DNA of 64,000 bases, taken from Prevotellaceae bacterium UBA2744. Lineage in GTDB: Bacteria; Bacteroidota; Bacteroidia; Bacteroidales; Bacteroidaceae. Below the pieces are notes generated by a model. It was not told the DNA's origin. It made no database searches and was given only the letters and a program-made list of their open reading frames with translations. This document shows, in pieces, positions 9,727-18,824 of the stretch. Within the stretch, counting starts at the first letter, position 1. Each line of letters starts with the position of its first letter. The stretch lies in assembly GCA_002353575.1 (NCBI GenBank), contig DEJQ01000007.1:11969-75968 (forward strand). Reading direction: 5' to 3'. A program made the position numbers and the translations under genes.

Positions 9727-12072
9727 TTAAAACTCGAACTTCAACTTTCCAATAAAACTGAATCCCTGCCCCGGATTGCCTTGCTGCAACTTACCGCCAA
9801 CCTTATAACGCTTATCAAACAAGTTATAAGTATCTACTGATGCCGTAAGTCTGAACGGGAAGCGCCACTCAAGTCCGGCACCGAATATCGCATAAGCCGG
9901 CTGTTCAACTACCACAAAGGGTTTATCTTCCGTATATTGTGCATTGAACAGGTCGTTGTCAAGACAATTCATCTTAGACTGAATATGCATATTGGCACGC
10001 ACTCGCAATGCACCTGCGCGAGGCATAGAGAACAACTGCTGCGAACCGACGAAATTGAGGATGAATTTGGGCACGTTACTGATGTCATGGTCTGAAGAAG
10101 AAAAACCTTCAGCCTTGAAAGGGTACTGATAGGTCATGTTCAGACTTAACAAGGTCTTTGGCGTATTATATTGGATCACACCTTCTGCACCTCCTATGGC
10201 AATCTTACCGGCATTGTCGAATATAGTATTCCTACTAAGATCATTACTGGTATAGAACACCAAATCATAGACATTATTATAAAATAAGTTCAGCTCACAC
10301 ATGAGATTGGCAGGTTTAATGTTGACGGTTGCCCCTAACTGCACAGCATCCATCTGTTCCGGATTCATATCTTCCGACCCTCGGAAAAGTTCAATTTGGG
10401 ACGCACGATACAGGAAAGGTGCGTCAACGAACGAATGGGCATAGGTGGCCTTGATACTCCACATAGTGTTAGGCATGTAAATCAAGGCAACTCGTGGCGA
10501 CCATGTATTGATGTGCCGGCGATTATTCCTTAACTTATGGTCAAAACGCAAACCACCATTCAGGATAAGCTTCTTGGTGAAATTATGCTTCAACTGCACA
10601 AATCCTGACATACTTTGTTCATCACCGGTATAGAATATGCGGTTCGTCGTCAGTGATACAGCACTAAAGTCATATCCTAACTTAACTGCTGCATCGGTCA
10701 ACTTAAAGTAATCGTATTGTATGCCACCCATCAGGGAGCCGTACATATTCTCCGAGAACTTATATTTATATGCCACGCTGGCAGAACCGCCAAAACTGTA
10801 ATCTTCCCAGTTGACAGATTCCCAAACTCCTTTTGTATGAGGTGGAAGAACATTATCCAAATTCATCATCAGCAAAAACAATCTGGCATGTTCAGATTTG
10901 ATAGTATCTGCCAGCACATTATAAATCTGTACGCGTTCTGAACCGGCAAAAGCTGACACCGACATTGACAGATTGCCCCAAGTATGGGAATAATCCGCGT
11001 TTATACGCAGGTTGGTTCTCGACGGACCCGGCTTTTCTCCATTCTGTGCACTATATTTGTCATAAGAATAATAGTTGCCAAATTCTACCAGATTGTAGTA
11101 TGGAACAGTCTTTGCATGTTGCCCGACGACAGAGACCTTAAAATCGCCCCATCTTATATTTGCACCCAAGTCGAAGGCCGGCTTATTATTATATCCGCCG
11201 ATATATCGCTTAGTATTATTTTCCCATCTGACTTCGCCTTGAGCGGAATACACAGAACCCCACAGAAAGATATCGGATTTCAGGTTACCCTTACCCAAAA
11301 GCACCGTACCACTATAACTGTTATGTATTCCCGCACGGGCAATGACAGAACCGCCGTCCAACTCGGCTCCGGTCTTAGTGATGATATTTATCACGGCAGT
11401 CAGTGCCACGTTACCGTAAAGAGAGGATGCAGGACCGCGTAACACTTCTATTTGCTTTATCTTATCGAGATTCTGCCGGAAGTCAAGAGCCTCGGCATTG
11501 GAACTGAAACTATTCAGCCGGTGACCGTTGAGCATGACGAGCATATGTTCCTGGGTAAGTCCGTAAACACCACGCATAGCTACGTTATTCTCGATACTTC
11601 CTATTTCTGTCAATCCCGGAACATAAAGGAGCAACAATTCACTCAGAGTACGGGCTCCGGAGGCTGCAATCATCTCTTCGGTAATAAGAGTTACGGGCAC
11701 TGGAACCTCTTCGGTAGTTTCTTCTATTTTCGATGCAGTAGTAATGACGGTCTTACCTTTCTTCAGCCGTTCGAGAATATCTACAAAACGCGGATTTTCT
11801 CCGTATGCCGTGTAGTAGGGATCTACCGCCAGCAACTTCCCAATATACATTTCGGCATCAGCCGGGCGGTCCTGATTCAGGCTGCTGAGTGCCAGGATGC
11901 GGTACAAAACAATCTGATCTTCCCCCTTGAACGACTGAATATTATTCTGCAACAGGGAATCAGCCTGTTCAAAGCGTCCCATTTCAAACGCTTTACGAGC
12001 CTGCGAGAGAATGTCTTGCCCCTGTGCGGCAAGGCTGATGAAAAAAAATATGTATGCGATGAAATGCCTCAT
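9727..12072 (-). CDS. TonB-dependent outer-membrane receptor with N-terminal TPR segment
   Basis: The 781-residue protein starts with a signal peptide, then two TPR-like repeats (residues about 20-110: ARKAFEMGRFEQADSLL and a second), then a plug domain (about 125-240, with VPVTLITEEMI, MLNGHRLNSF and IEVLRGPASSLYGN), then a 22-strand-type barrel ending in the aromatic KLKFEF. These receptors import ligands across the outer membrane with energy from TonB-ExbBD. The N-terminal TPR in place of a carboxypeptidase-like domain is unusual and could contact a periplasmic partner. The start overlaps the upstream histidine kinase gene by 4 bp (ATGA), so it is translated with the signalling genes, and the ligand may be what that system senses. 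Ligand unknown. Confidence 0.88.
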   Translation of the reverse strand: MRHFIAYIFFFISLAAQGQDILSQARKAFEMGRFEQADSLLQNNIQSFKGEDQIVLYRILALSSLNQDRPADAEMYIGKLLAVDPYYTAYGENPRFVDILERLKKGKTVITTASKIEETTEEVPVPVTLITEEMIAASGARTLSELLLLYVPGLTEIGSIENNVAMRGVYGLTQEHMLVMLNGHRLNSFSSNAEALDFRQNLDKIKQIEVLRGPASSLYGNVALTAVINIITKTGAELDGGSVIARAGIHNSYSGTVLLGKGNLKSDIFLWGSVYSAQGEVRWENNTKRYIGGYNNKPAFDLGANIRWGDFKVSVVGQHAKTVPYYNLVEFGNYYSYDKYSAQNGEKPGPSRTNLRINADYSHTWGNLSMSVSAFAGSERVQIYNVLADTIKSEHARLFLLMMNLDNVLPPHTKGVWESVNWEDYSFGGSASVAYKYKFSENMYGSLMGGIQYDYFKLTDAAVKLGYDFSAVSLTTNRIFYTGDEQSMSGFVQLKHNFTKKLILNGGLRFDHKLRNNRRHINTWSPRVALIYMPNTMWSIKATYAHSFVDAPFLYRASQIELFRGSEDMNPEQMDAVQLGATVNIKPANLMCELNLFYNNVYDLVFYTSNDLSRNTIFDNAGKIAIGGAEGVIQYNTPKTLLSLNMTYQYPFKAEGFSSSDHDISNVPKFILNFVGSQQLFSMPRAGALRVRANMHIQSKMNCLDNDLFNAQYTEDKPFVVVEQPAYAIFGAGLEWRFPFRLTASVDTYNLFDKRYKVGGKLQQGNPGQGFSFIGKLKFEF

Positions 12073-12911
12073 TTCTTCAATGAATTTGGAATGACAAATG
12101 TGAATGTGGTACCCTCTCCAGGTGTCGTATCTACAAGTATCTTTCCTTCATGCTTATTGGTTATGATCTCGTTTGTTATTGACATACCCAATCCCGTTCC
12201 CTTACCGACGGGTTTGGTTGTGAAGAATGTATCGAAGAGCTGTTTGCGCACTTCGTCAGTCATGCCCGTTCCATTATCAGAGATGATGATGGAGAAATCT
12301 TCCGCACCGTCTTCAACCTTCACGATAATTGAAGGCTGGTAATCTGTACCCTCTGAATTCACATTCTTATCCTTGACGGCATAGCAGGCATTGTTCATCA
12401 CGTTGAGCACGGCTCTGCATAAGTCTTGCGGAATAACCATCTTCTTTGGCATATCCTGCGGGTACTCTTCCTTGATTGCTATATTGAAATTCTTGTCATT
12501 TGCCCTCATGGCGTGATATGAAAGCCATACATATTCATGCACAAGCTGACAGATGTCAGTAGGCAGAAATTCATTTTCCTTACCACGGCTCTGCAACAGG
12601 ATGCTGCGAATAATACTGATAGCACGTTGTCCGTGTTCCTCAATCTTAGCCATATTCTCCTTCAGGTCCTCTGATATCTCAGTTATCTCCTCGGCATCAT
12701 CATCACCCAGTTTTTCCCTGCATTCATCAACGATATCCATGAGATCATCAAGAAGTTTCTCCGACATCTTGCTGAAATTGATGACGAAGTTCAGAGGATT
12801 CTGGATTTCGTGTGCTATACCTGCACTAAGCATACCGAGGGAAGCCATTTTTTCCTGGGTATGCAACTGCTTCTGCAGAAGTTCAATCTGTTTTTGCTCG
12901 TCAGTTGTCAT
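12069..12911 (-). CDS. Soluble histidine kinase without sensor domain
   Basis: The 280-residue protein has no signal or membrane segment. A short N-terminal coiled coil leads to a HisKA-type helix with an intact H-box (AGIAHEIQNPLNF, phosphoacceptor H34). An HATPase_c domain follows, with the N-box (NNACYAV), G1 (SDNGTGM), F-box (FDTFFTTKP) and G2 (GKGTGLGM). It should autophosphorylate and pass phosphate to a response regulator; the obvious candidate is the receiver-PP2C protein at the head of the same operon. Its H-box region is clearly homologous to that of the upstream membrane sensor, which lacks the histidine, so the two may form a heteromer in which the sensor supplies input and this protein the phosphorylation. 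Overlaps both neighbours by 4 bp. Confidence 0.9.
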   Translation of the reverse strand: MTTDEQKQIELLQKQLHTQEKMASLGMLSAGIAHEIQNPLNFVINFSKMSEKLLDDLMDIVDECREKLGDDDAEEITEISEDLKENMAKIEEHGQRAISIIRSILLQSRGKENEFLPTDICQLVHEYVWLSYHAMRANDKNFNIAIKEEYPQDMPKKMVIPQDLCRAVLNVMNNACYAVKDKNVNSEGTDYQPSIIVKVEDGAEDFSIIISDNGTGMTDEVRKQLFDTFFTTKPVGKGTGLGMSITNEIITNKHEGKILVDTTPGEGTTFTFVIPNSLKK

Positions 12912-15577
12912 GGTAGAGTAATTGTGAATTTAGTATAACGGTTCTTTTCAGATTCCACTTTGATGCTTCCGCCGAAGTCCTGTATGATTTGCTGACTCAG
13001 ATACAGTCCCACGCCGGGCGCCTCTGACGTTGGCTTGGTAGTAAAGAACGGGTCGAAAATCTTATCGATGATTCCATCCTCGATACCTATGCCATTATCA
13101 CAGAATTCCAAATATGGGGGGGCCTCGCCAGAATGCGGCAGTATTACGACCTGTACCACAGGTTCATATTCCTCACCCTTGGCAATCAGCTGGTCGGCTT
13201 TCTTTATCACCGCGTAGATGCTGTTATGAATCATCGAAGCAATAACCTTGCTCATGAGTTCCGGATTGACATCAGCTACAATGGGCAGTTCCGGCATTTC
13301 CCATTTCAACGAGATTTTGTACTTGTCTATTTCCTCGTGATAATACTTTTCCGCAATCTCGACCGTCTGAGAACAGAGTGTGGCTACATCCGTAGGTTCC
13401 ACCTTGTCGGAACGCTCCTTCAACATTTCCTCCATTGCCTTCAGAATGCGAGTTGTCGCTACTCCGTGCTGCTCTATCTTCTCGAGGTTCTGGGTCATCA
13501 TCGACAACACATCCATACAGTCCTCGTAGTTATCCACATCCATCTTCGCTTCCTCTTCCTCCAGATTCTCTTTCATGTCCTTAGTCAGTCCGAGGGTAAG
13601 ATGCGAGAAGTTATTGATATAGTTCATTGGGTTCAGGATACGGTCGATAAGTCCTTTTGTCAGTTTACCTACTGTTGCTTCATGTTCTTTTCTGAGCAAC
13701 TCATGCTGAGTCTCGCGCAATTCTTCCAACGTCGTTTCCAGTCTGTTTGACTTCTCTTCAATCTCGTTCTTCTGCAGTTCTATCTCGTTCTTCTGGGACT
13801 CGATCTCATCCTTTTGCTGTACGACTTCCTGTGTCCTGGCAGTAACCATCTCTTCCAACTGCTCCTGCTTGCGACGCATCATACGGGTACGATACTTGTA
13901 ATATGCTGTAAGAAGAAAAACAAGCATTATGACATACAATGCGATGGCATACCAACGCATATATATGGGATATGGCACTTCGAAATTCAATTTCTCGCCT
14001 TCGCTTATCCGTCCGTACGGATCTAAAGAACGAATGCTCAGCTGATACTGACCATAGGCAAGATTGTGAAGGTCGATATCCTTATTATCCGCCCACTTTG
14101 ACCATGCGTCATTATCATGCAACCGGAAACTGTAGAGCGTCGTTCCGATAGGATCGTAAACATCGTTAGCCATCGACATATACAAATAACGATCGTCCTG
14201 CAGGAAACTGCGCATGAACACCTGCGATTTCACGGGTGTTTTGCCGATGGTCCCGTCCAGGTCCATACGTATCAGTCCGAAATTACCTCCTATCCACACT
14301 ATACCATCTTTAATAAACATTGCCTGGATGCTATAATGTGAAAGCGGATGCAACCACATAGCCATCTCTTTTGACATTCCGTCCATTACAAGCCCTGTTC
14401 CATCGTCGTTACAGTGCCAATACTTCCCCTTGTCATCAGTGTATTCAAGCAACAAGGACAGGATGCCATTATTTTGTCGGGTAAAGTGACTCTTCTTTGC
14501 AGACATATAATAATGTTCCCCGCCCAATGTCAGAGCCCAGATACCGCCTCTCTCATCTTTCTTAAACTTTATGACATTGGGTATGGAATCAATCAGCTGA
14601 GATTCCTTATTATACGTCCTGCGATAGATGCCATCCATCTCTCCTGAAAGGAAAGAATTATCGTTTTCAACGAGTAAAGACAATGACATGTCATTTGACT
14701 TTGAAGACACATGGTCATCGTATGTAAAGATACCGTCCGTGGTCGCCGCAATCACACTGCCCCTAATCGTAGCCTGTACATCCCAACAAGCCTGCTCCAT
14801 TCCGGGCAGCTTGACGAAATGGTCGTCTTCCAGCCAGAAGAGACCCTGGAGGGTACCGACAAACAGCCTGCCATTGACATCAGCAATGCTGGTTACCTGT
14901 CCATGCAATCCTTCCATCACACCATACTGGGTGTATATCTCAGAAATGCTTATCCGGAACAGTCCATTATCTGTTGCTCCCCATACAGTGCCCTTACCGT
15001 CGTAGTCGATAGTAGTGACACTATTAGAGCAGAGTCCTTTCTCTTCGTTTATTTCCCATACCTTATTCCCGTTTGCATCAATTGCTATGACACCTGCAGA
15101 AGCAGTAGCCAAGATGGTCCGATTATCCGACACCTTCAATCGTTTACGCACTTCTATGCCATTCCAGCGGTCCAAATCCCTATCTATTGGAGCAAGCATT
15201 ACCGTTTCCTTCGATGCATACTTATCGCTTTGAGTATAATAGACTTTGACCGTGTCTGCCTCGATGCCTTCCACACATCCTTTGACATTTATGCCGCTAA
15301 ACCACACTCGTCCCTTATCATCCCTGCTCAAGGATATGACACGGGAAATGCCCGGAGTATGTACTATCCTCCATTTCACATGGTCATATACGAGCAGTCC
15401 CTCAAAGTTGGCTACATAGACATATCCGTCCTTCTCGCAAAGGATATCAAAGTTCCTATTATGGGCATTATAAGCATTTGACGAATAATTCCTGAAAAAT
15501 GGTGTGCCTATAGAATGGCGGGCATAACCACCTATGCTCACCAACAGTAACGCCAATATGTAAACTACCCGTCTCAT
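12908..15577 (-). CDS. Reg_prop/Y_Y_Y periplasmic sensor with degenerate histidine-kinase core
   Basis: The 889-residue protein has a signal peptide (1-20), a two-component-regulator propeller (about 25-470), a Y_Y_Y domain (about 475-535, ending near DPYGRISEGEKLNF), one transmembrane helix (about 537-560), a coiled coil with repeated QKNEIELQKNEIE units, a HisKA-like helix pair and an HATPase domain. The ATP-binding boxes are intact (NSIYAV, CDNGIGI, FDPFFTTKP, GVGLYLS). The H-box reads GLIDRILNPMNY where the neighbour has GIAHEIQNPLNF: histidine is replaced by D645 and the following E by R. It therefore probably cannot autophosphorylate. Unlike usual Bacteroidetes hybrid systems it has no receiver or AraC domain. 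The start overlaps the upstream stop as TAATG. Most likely a ligand-sensing pseudokinase that acts with the downstream kinase. Confidence 0.9.
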   Translation of the reverse strand: MRRVVYILALLLVSIGGYARHSIGTPFFRNYSSNAYNAHNRNFDILCEKDGYVYVANFEGLLVYDHVKWRIVHTPGISRVISLSRDDKGRVWFSGINVKGCVEGIEADTVKVYYTQSDKYASKETVMLAPIDRDLDRWNGIEVRKRLKVSDNRTILATASAGVIAIDANGNKVWEINEEKGLCSNSVTTIDYDGKGTVWGATDNGLFRISISEIYTQYGVMEGLHGQVTSIADVNGRLFVGTLQGLFWLEDDHFVKLPGMEQACWDVQATIRGSVIAATTDGIFTYDDHVSSKSNDMSLSLLVENDNSFLSGEMDGIYRRTYNKESQLIDSIPNVIKFKKDERGGIWALTLGGEHYYMSAKKSHFTRQNNGILSLLLEYTDDKGKYWHCNDDGTGLVMDGMSKEMAMWLHPLSHYSIQAMFIKDGIVWIGGNFGLIRMDLDGTIGKTPVKSQVFMRSFLQDDRYLYMSMANDVYDPIGTTLYSFRLHDNDAWSKWADNKDIDLHNLAYGQYQLSIRSLDPYGRISEGEKLNFEVPYPIYMRWYAIALYVIMLVFLLTAYYKYRTRMMRRKQEQLEEMVTARTQEVVQQKDEIESQKNEIELQKNEIEEKSNRLETTLEELRETQHELLRKEHEATVGKLTKGLIDRILNPMNYINNFSHLTLGLTKDMKENLEEEEAKMDVDNYEDCMDVLSMMTQNLEKIEQHGVATTRILKAMEEMLKERSDKVEPTDVATLCSQTVEIAEKYYHEEIDKYKISLKWEMPELPIVADVNPELMSKVIASMIHNSIYAVIKKADQLIAKGEEYEPVVQVVILPHSGEAPPYLEFCDNGIGIEDGIIDKIFDPFFTTKPTSEAPGVGLYLSQQIIQDFGGSIKVESEKNRYTKFTITLP

Positions 15578-17202
15578 TATTTCAGTTTTTCATATTCAAT
15601 ATTCGAACCTACGTACTGCATCCATTCATTCGTAGTTAATCCACGTTTCATTTTTGCATACACCTGTTTTGACATATACGGTGCCGAAATGCAATATTTG
15701 ACAACGCGACCGTCGCTTAGACCCAGCCAAGCCCAAACTCCCTTTACGCTTACGGATAATCCCCAGGCATAAGCTGAAAAATCCGCGGGAACCAACCATT
15801 CCGTAGGAGTTCCCTTGACCAGATTATAGGGTTTACCTATGGCATTTTCAATACGGGTATTTTTCAATTTAGGCAAATACCAGACCAACATCTCTCTGTC
15901 ATAGCATGACGAAACGAGAGTTCTATTGTTATCGTTTAAAGCCAATCCTGTGACTTGGGCAACATGACCACTGAGAGCAGTTATATAGCGGTCGTCATCG
16001 TTTATCAGGACTATATCCCCGTCTTTCATGCCAAGGAACAGCCTTCCGTCCGACTCTGAATACAAAGCACATGTAACGACTCCTTCCGCAAAGCTCTTAC
16101 GTGGCTTTATGTTTCCTGCGCCGTCCATTTCAGCACAAGTTCCATCCTTATAGAAAATCAGGGTTTTATTATGCCTTTTCACCACAGCAGACAATTCTTT
16201 AGACTGCGGAAGTGTAGTGCCTACTCGCATAGAGCGGGTGTCAAACCACGCAAGCGAGTGACGGGCAACAAGCAGCAAAGTCGTAGCATCCAGCTGCATG
16301 ATATTGAAATAATGGTCTGACGGTAACTTAACAGTGCTCTGCAACTTTTCATAGTTGAATATGCACAATTCGCCTCCATAAGACAATGCAAAGATATTAT
16401 TCTCATTCAACCACACAGACCGGAAGTCATAAGAGTTGTTTTCCAACAACATACGCATTTTCCCATTTTCTATCAAAGCAACTTCTCCGTAATTGGTGAC
16501 AGATACACTACCATCCCTATTGCCTTTCAGCGCAACCACACTATTCACAGCTCCCCGTCGTGGGAGGGTGTATGTATTCATGGCCCCTGTAGATACAACT
16601 AACGCCTTGAACGTCTCCTTCTGGTAGGGGTTTCCCTTGTATTTATCAGCAAAATACCAACTGGTATATGCCAGAATCCCGGCAAGATCGATGTCCCCAC
16701 TTTCATATTTTGCCAAAGAGGTAGTACCGAGCGAACGGCTCAACGTACGGAAACTAAGCGTATCACTGATGCTTTTTGCATAGGTAGCAGCATCTCGCTG
16801 TTCCCTTGCCTCTTCGGCAGCCATGCTTGCTTCTTCAGCATTTCTCTCTGCAAGCATAGATTGCTGATGGGCCCTTTGTGCATTCTCCTGAGCCAGACGA
16901 GACTGTTCTTCGGCACGTGCAGCATTGGCTTCTGCCAGTCGGGATTGTTCCTCGGCCCTGTCTCGCTGCTTAATCGAGATGTTCATCTGGTCATAAGCGA
17001 TTGCCTCCATCTGCTGACTTACGCGCTTGACGATAGTCGCTTCCTTCTCCTTTGTCTTCAGTTCTTCAATCTCGTTGAGCAACTCACTGTAATCATTCTT
17101 CGACATACTCTTTCCTGCAAAATATGCCACCAGAATTGCCGCTACAACTGACAACAGTGCAACAACTGGCATCAATGATATGTTAAACTTCTTAGAACCC
17201 AC
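15577..17202 (-). CDS. Membrane-anchored coiled-coil beta-propeller protein (WD40-like)
   Basis: The 541-residue protein has an N-terminal transmembrane helix (about residues 9-29) with a short cytoplasmic lead. A long charged coiled coil follows (about 38-145) made of repeated AEEQSRLAEANAARAEEQ-type heptads, then a helical segment (SLAKYESGDIDLAGILAYTSW) and a WD40-like propeller (about 200-520; SGHVAQVTGLAL and RTLVSSCYDREMLVWYLP are recognisable blades). The layout resembles the sensor half of bacterial STAND proteins but without any ATPase or effector domain. I infer a scaffold or receptor that reports to the phosphatase encoded just upstream. The start is 19 bp after that gene's stop; the end shares one base with the next start codon. 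No enzymatic motif seen. Confidence 0.75.
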   Translation of the reverse strand: MGSKKFNISLMPVVALLSVVAAILVAYFAGKSMSKNDYSELLNEIEELKTKEKEATIVKRVSQQMEAIAYDQMNISIKQRDRAEEQSRLAEANAARAEEQSRLAQENAQRAHQQSMLAERNAEEASMAAEEAREQRDAATYAKSISDTLSFRTLSRSLGTTSLAKYESGDIDLAGILAYTSWYFADKYKGNPYQKETFKALVVSTGAMNTYTLPRRGAVNSVVALKGNRDGSVSVTNYGEVALIENGKMRMLLENNSYDFRSVWLNENNIFALSYGGELCIFNYEKLQSTVKLPSDHYFNIMQLDATTLLLVARHSLAWFDTRSMRVGTTLPQSKELSAVVKRHNKTLIFYKDGTCAEMDGAGNIKPRKSFAEGVVTCALYSESDGRLFLGMKDGDIVLINDDDRYITALSGHVAQVTGLALNDNNRTLVSSCYDREMLVWYLPKLKNTRIENAIGKPYNLVKGTPTEWLVPADFSAYAWGLSVSVKGVWAWLGLSDGRVVKYCISAPYMSKQVYAKMKRGLTTNEWMQYVGSNIEYEKLK

Positions 17203-17221
17203 GAGTTGATTGTTATATATC

Positions 17222-18385
17222 TTATTTGTTCTTGACTACAAGGACCGTAATGTCATCGCTTTGCGGAGCTTCCCCTGCAAAGGCATGCACCTGACTATTG
17301 ACGGCATCCACAATCTGTTCACAGCTGGCACCTGTCAGTTCACCCAGAACCCGTTCGAGTTTTGCTTCTCCGAATTGCATCTGGTCTATATCCTCCGCTT
17401 CGGTAACGCCATCGGTGTAAAGTACCAGCGAATCGCCTTTGGCAAGAATCATCTTGTCATTCTGGAATTTAATTCCTTCGAATGCACCGAGCACGATGTT
17501 GATATGCGAATGCAGCATCTCCACGCCACCGTCCTTGTGCATGATATATGGGGCATTGTGTCCGCAGTTGCAATAGTCTATTTCGCCGGTCTTTATGTTA
17601 TATATTCCATAAAACACCGTGACAAACATAGAGTCAACACTCTCTCCGCAAAGTACATCATTCACAATCGCCATACTCTCGTGAGCAGTCAACCCGCGCA
17701 GCCCTGTTGCCTTTATCAAAGTACGGCTCACTGCCATGAATATAGCAGCAGGCACTCCCTTGCCCGACACGTCGGCAATGGTAAAGCCGAATCGTTCGTC
17801 ATCGATACGGAAGAAATCATAGAAGTCCCCACCCACATCCTTTGCGGCATGCATTGACGCAAAAATTTCAACCCGATCAGCATCAGGCATCTTCAGTTCG
17901 AAGGAATGAGGAAGTATAGCCAACTGGATTTCCCTTGCCACACTAAGGTCTGCCTGAATGTCATTCAGTTCTTTCCTGTCTTTCTGGGCAGCCTTCACGA
18001 AGTTAATCTGTTCAATAGCCTTTTCGATAGTACGCTCCAAGTCTTCCAAGTCTATCGGCTTAGTAGCGAAATCGAACGCACCACTGTTCATAGCCCGGCG
18101 TATATTGTCCATATCGCCATAGGCACTGACCATAATGCATTTCTGGGCAGGATTGCGCATCTCGTTGATTTTTGCAAGCAAGGTCAATCCATCCATCTCC
18201 GGCATATTTATATCGGAAAGTATAATGTCAACATCCGGATGCTTCAGCAACATCTGCAAAGCTTCCAGACCATTATGAGCAAACAGAAATTCGTACTCAC
18301 CCTTACGAATTTTTCTACGAAAAAACTGTGTTAACAGAAGCTCCAAATCCACTTCATCGTCAACACTCAAAATCTTTACGGCCAT
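17222..18385 (-). CDS. Response regulator fused to SpoIIE/RsbU-type PP2C phosphatase
   Basis: The 387-residue protein (from the ATG at 18385) has a receiver domain (residues 1-120; acidic pocket D9/D10, phosphoacceptor D58 in SDINMPEMDG, and the conserved K in TKPIDL) and a C-terminal PP2C-type phosphatase (about 150-385) with GGDFYDFF, ADVSGKGVPAA, LYTDGVTEAED and the closing SDDITVLVV. Such proteins dephosphorylate anti-sigma-factor antagonists in partner-switching or other Ser/Thr phosphoproteins when the receiver is phosphorylated. An in-frame upstream extension to 18496 exists, but the promoter at 18406-18437 lies inside it, so 18385 is the likely start. It heads the operon with the propeller protein, the two kinase-like proteins and the TonB receptor. 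No anti-sigma gene is present here. Confidence 0.92.
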   Translation of the reverse strand: MAVKILSVDDEVDLELLLTQFFRRKIRKGEYEFLFAHNGLEALQMLLKHPDVDIILSDINMPEMDGLTLLAKINEMRNPAQKCIMVSAYGDMDNIRRAMNSGAFDFATKPIDLEDLERTIEKAIEQINFVKAAQKDRKELNDIQADLSVAREIQLAILPHSFELKMPDADRVEIFASMHAAKDVGGDFYDFFRIDDERFGFTIADVSGKGVPAAIFMAVSRTLIKATGLRGLTAHESMAIVNDVLCGESVDSMFVTVFYGIYNIKTGEIDYCNCGHNAPYIMHKDGGVEMLHSHINIVLGAFEGIKFQNDKMILAKGDSLVLYTDGVTEAEDIDQMQFGEAKLERVLGELTGASCEQIVDAVNSQVHAFAGEAPQSDDITVLVVKNK

Positions 18386-18405
18386 AGTTATATTATAATA
18401 TGTTG

Positions 18406-18437
18406 CAAATGTACAACTTTTATTTTTTCTTACCAAA
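18406..18437 (-). promoter_or_regulatory. Promoter of the phosphatase/pseudokinase/kinase/receptor operon
   Basis: Minus-strand TTTG (18434-18437), 20-bp spacer, TACATTTG (18406-18413). Predicted transcription would begin near 18400, giving a leader of about 15 bases before the ATG at 18385. Confidence 0.75.
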
Positions 18438-18780
18438 ATTAAGTCTTCCATTTCTTTTTGACCCGACCATACTGAAACATCCGTCCACGTCAGCATTGGC
18501 TATCGTCAATGACGTGCGAAACCCCCGCCGCGATTAAGATGATTCAAAATCACGACAGGGATTTCTCTCCTTTTTTTTAACTAAATTCTATTCCCCTTTA
18601 TAAACTACTAATTTCACGGCACAAAGATATATATTGTATATCTGGTTTCACGCACAACATCCGTGTCAAACGAGTTCAAAGATTGGTCCAAATTGGTTCA
18701 AACACCTGTTTTGTCAAGGGTGAAAGCAAAAAAACAGTCCGTCTTGCCTGTTCAGAAAAGGATGATATGGAATTATTTTT
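18438..18780. other. Intergenic region between divergent transcripts, no gene seen
   Basis: About 340 bp between the signalling-operon promoter and the next plus-strand promoter. I see no convincing ORF, RNA gene or long repeat, only A/T-rich stretches and a short GC-rich patch near 18525. Confidence 0.5.
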
Positions 18781-18781
18781 G

Positions 18782-18789
18782 TAACTTTG
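18782..18789 (+). promoter_or_regulatory. Possible -7 box for the small ORF at 18825
   Basis: TAACTTTG on the plus strand matches TAnnTTTG and lies 35 bp upstream of the ORF. No clear TTTG is seen at the expected -33 distance. Confidence 0.35.
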
Positions 18790-18824
18790 TATGCGAATAA
18801 CAAATAAACCATAATATTTAATCG

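Noticed and set aside
14711..15481. 256-codon plus-strand ORF across the sensor gene
   Set aside because: Antisense shadow of the Reg_prop propeller with no recognisable domain.
12908..15577. Hybrid two-component system regulator of a polysaccharide locus
   Set aside because: It has the Reg_prop/Y_Y_Y sensor but no receiver or AraC-type DNA-binding domain and no H-box histidine.
18386..18496. Upstream extension of the phosphatase-receiver protein
   Set aside because: The extension includes the promoter at 18406-18437 and lies outside the receiver domain, which begins exactly at the ATG 18385.
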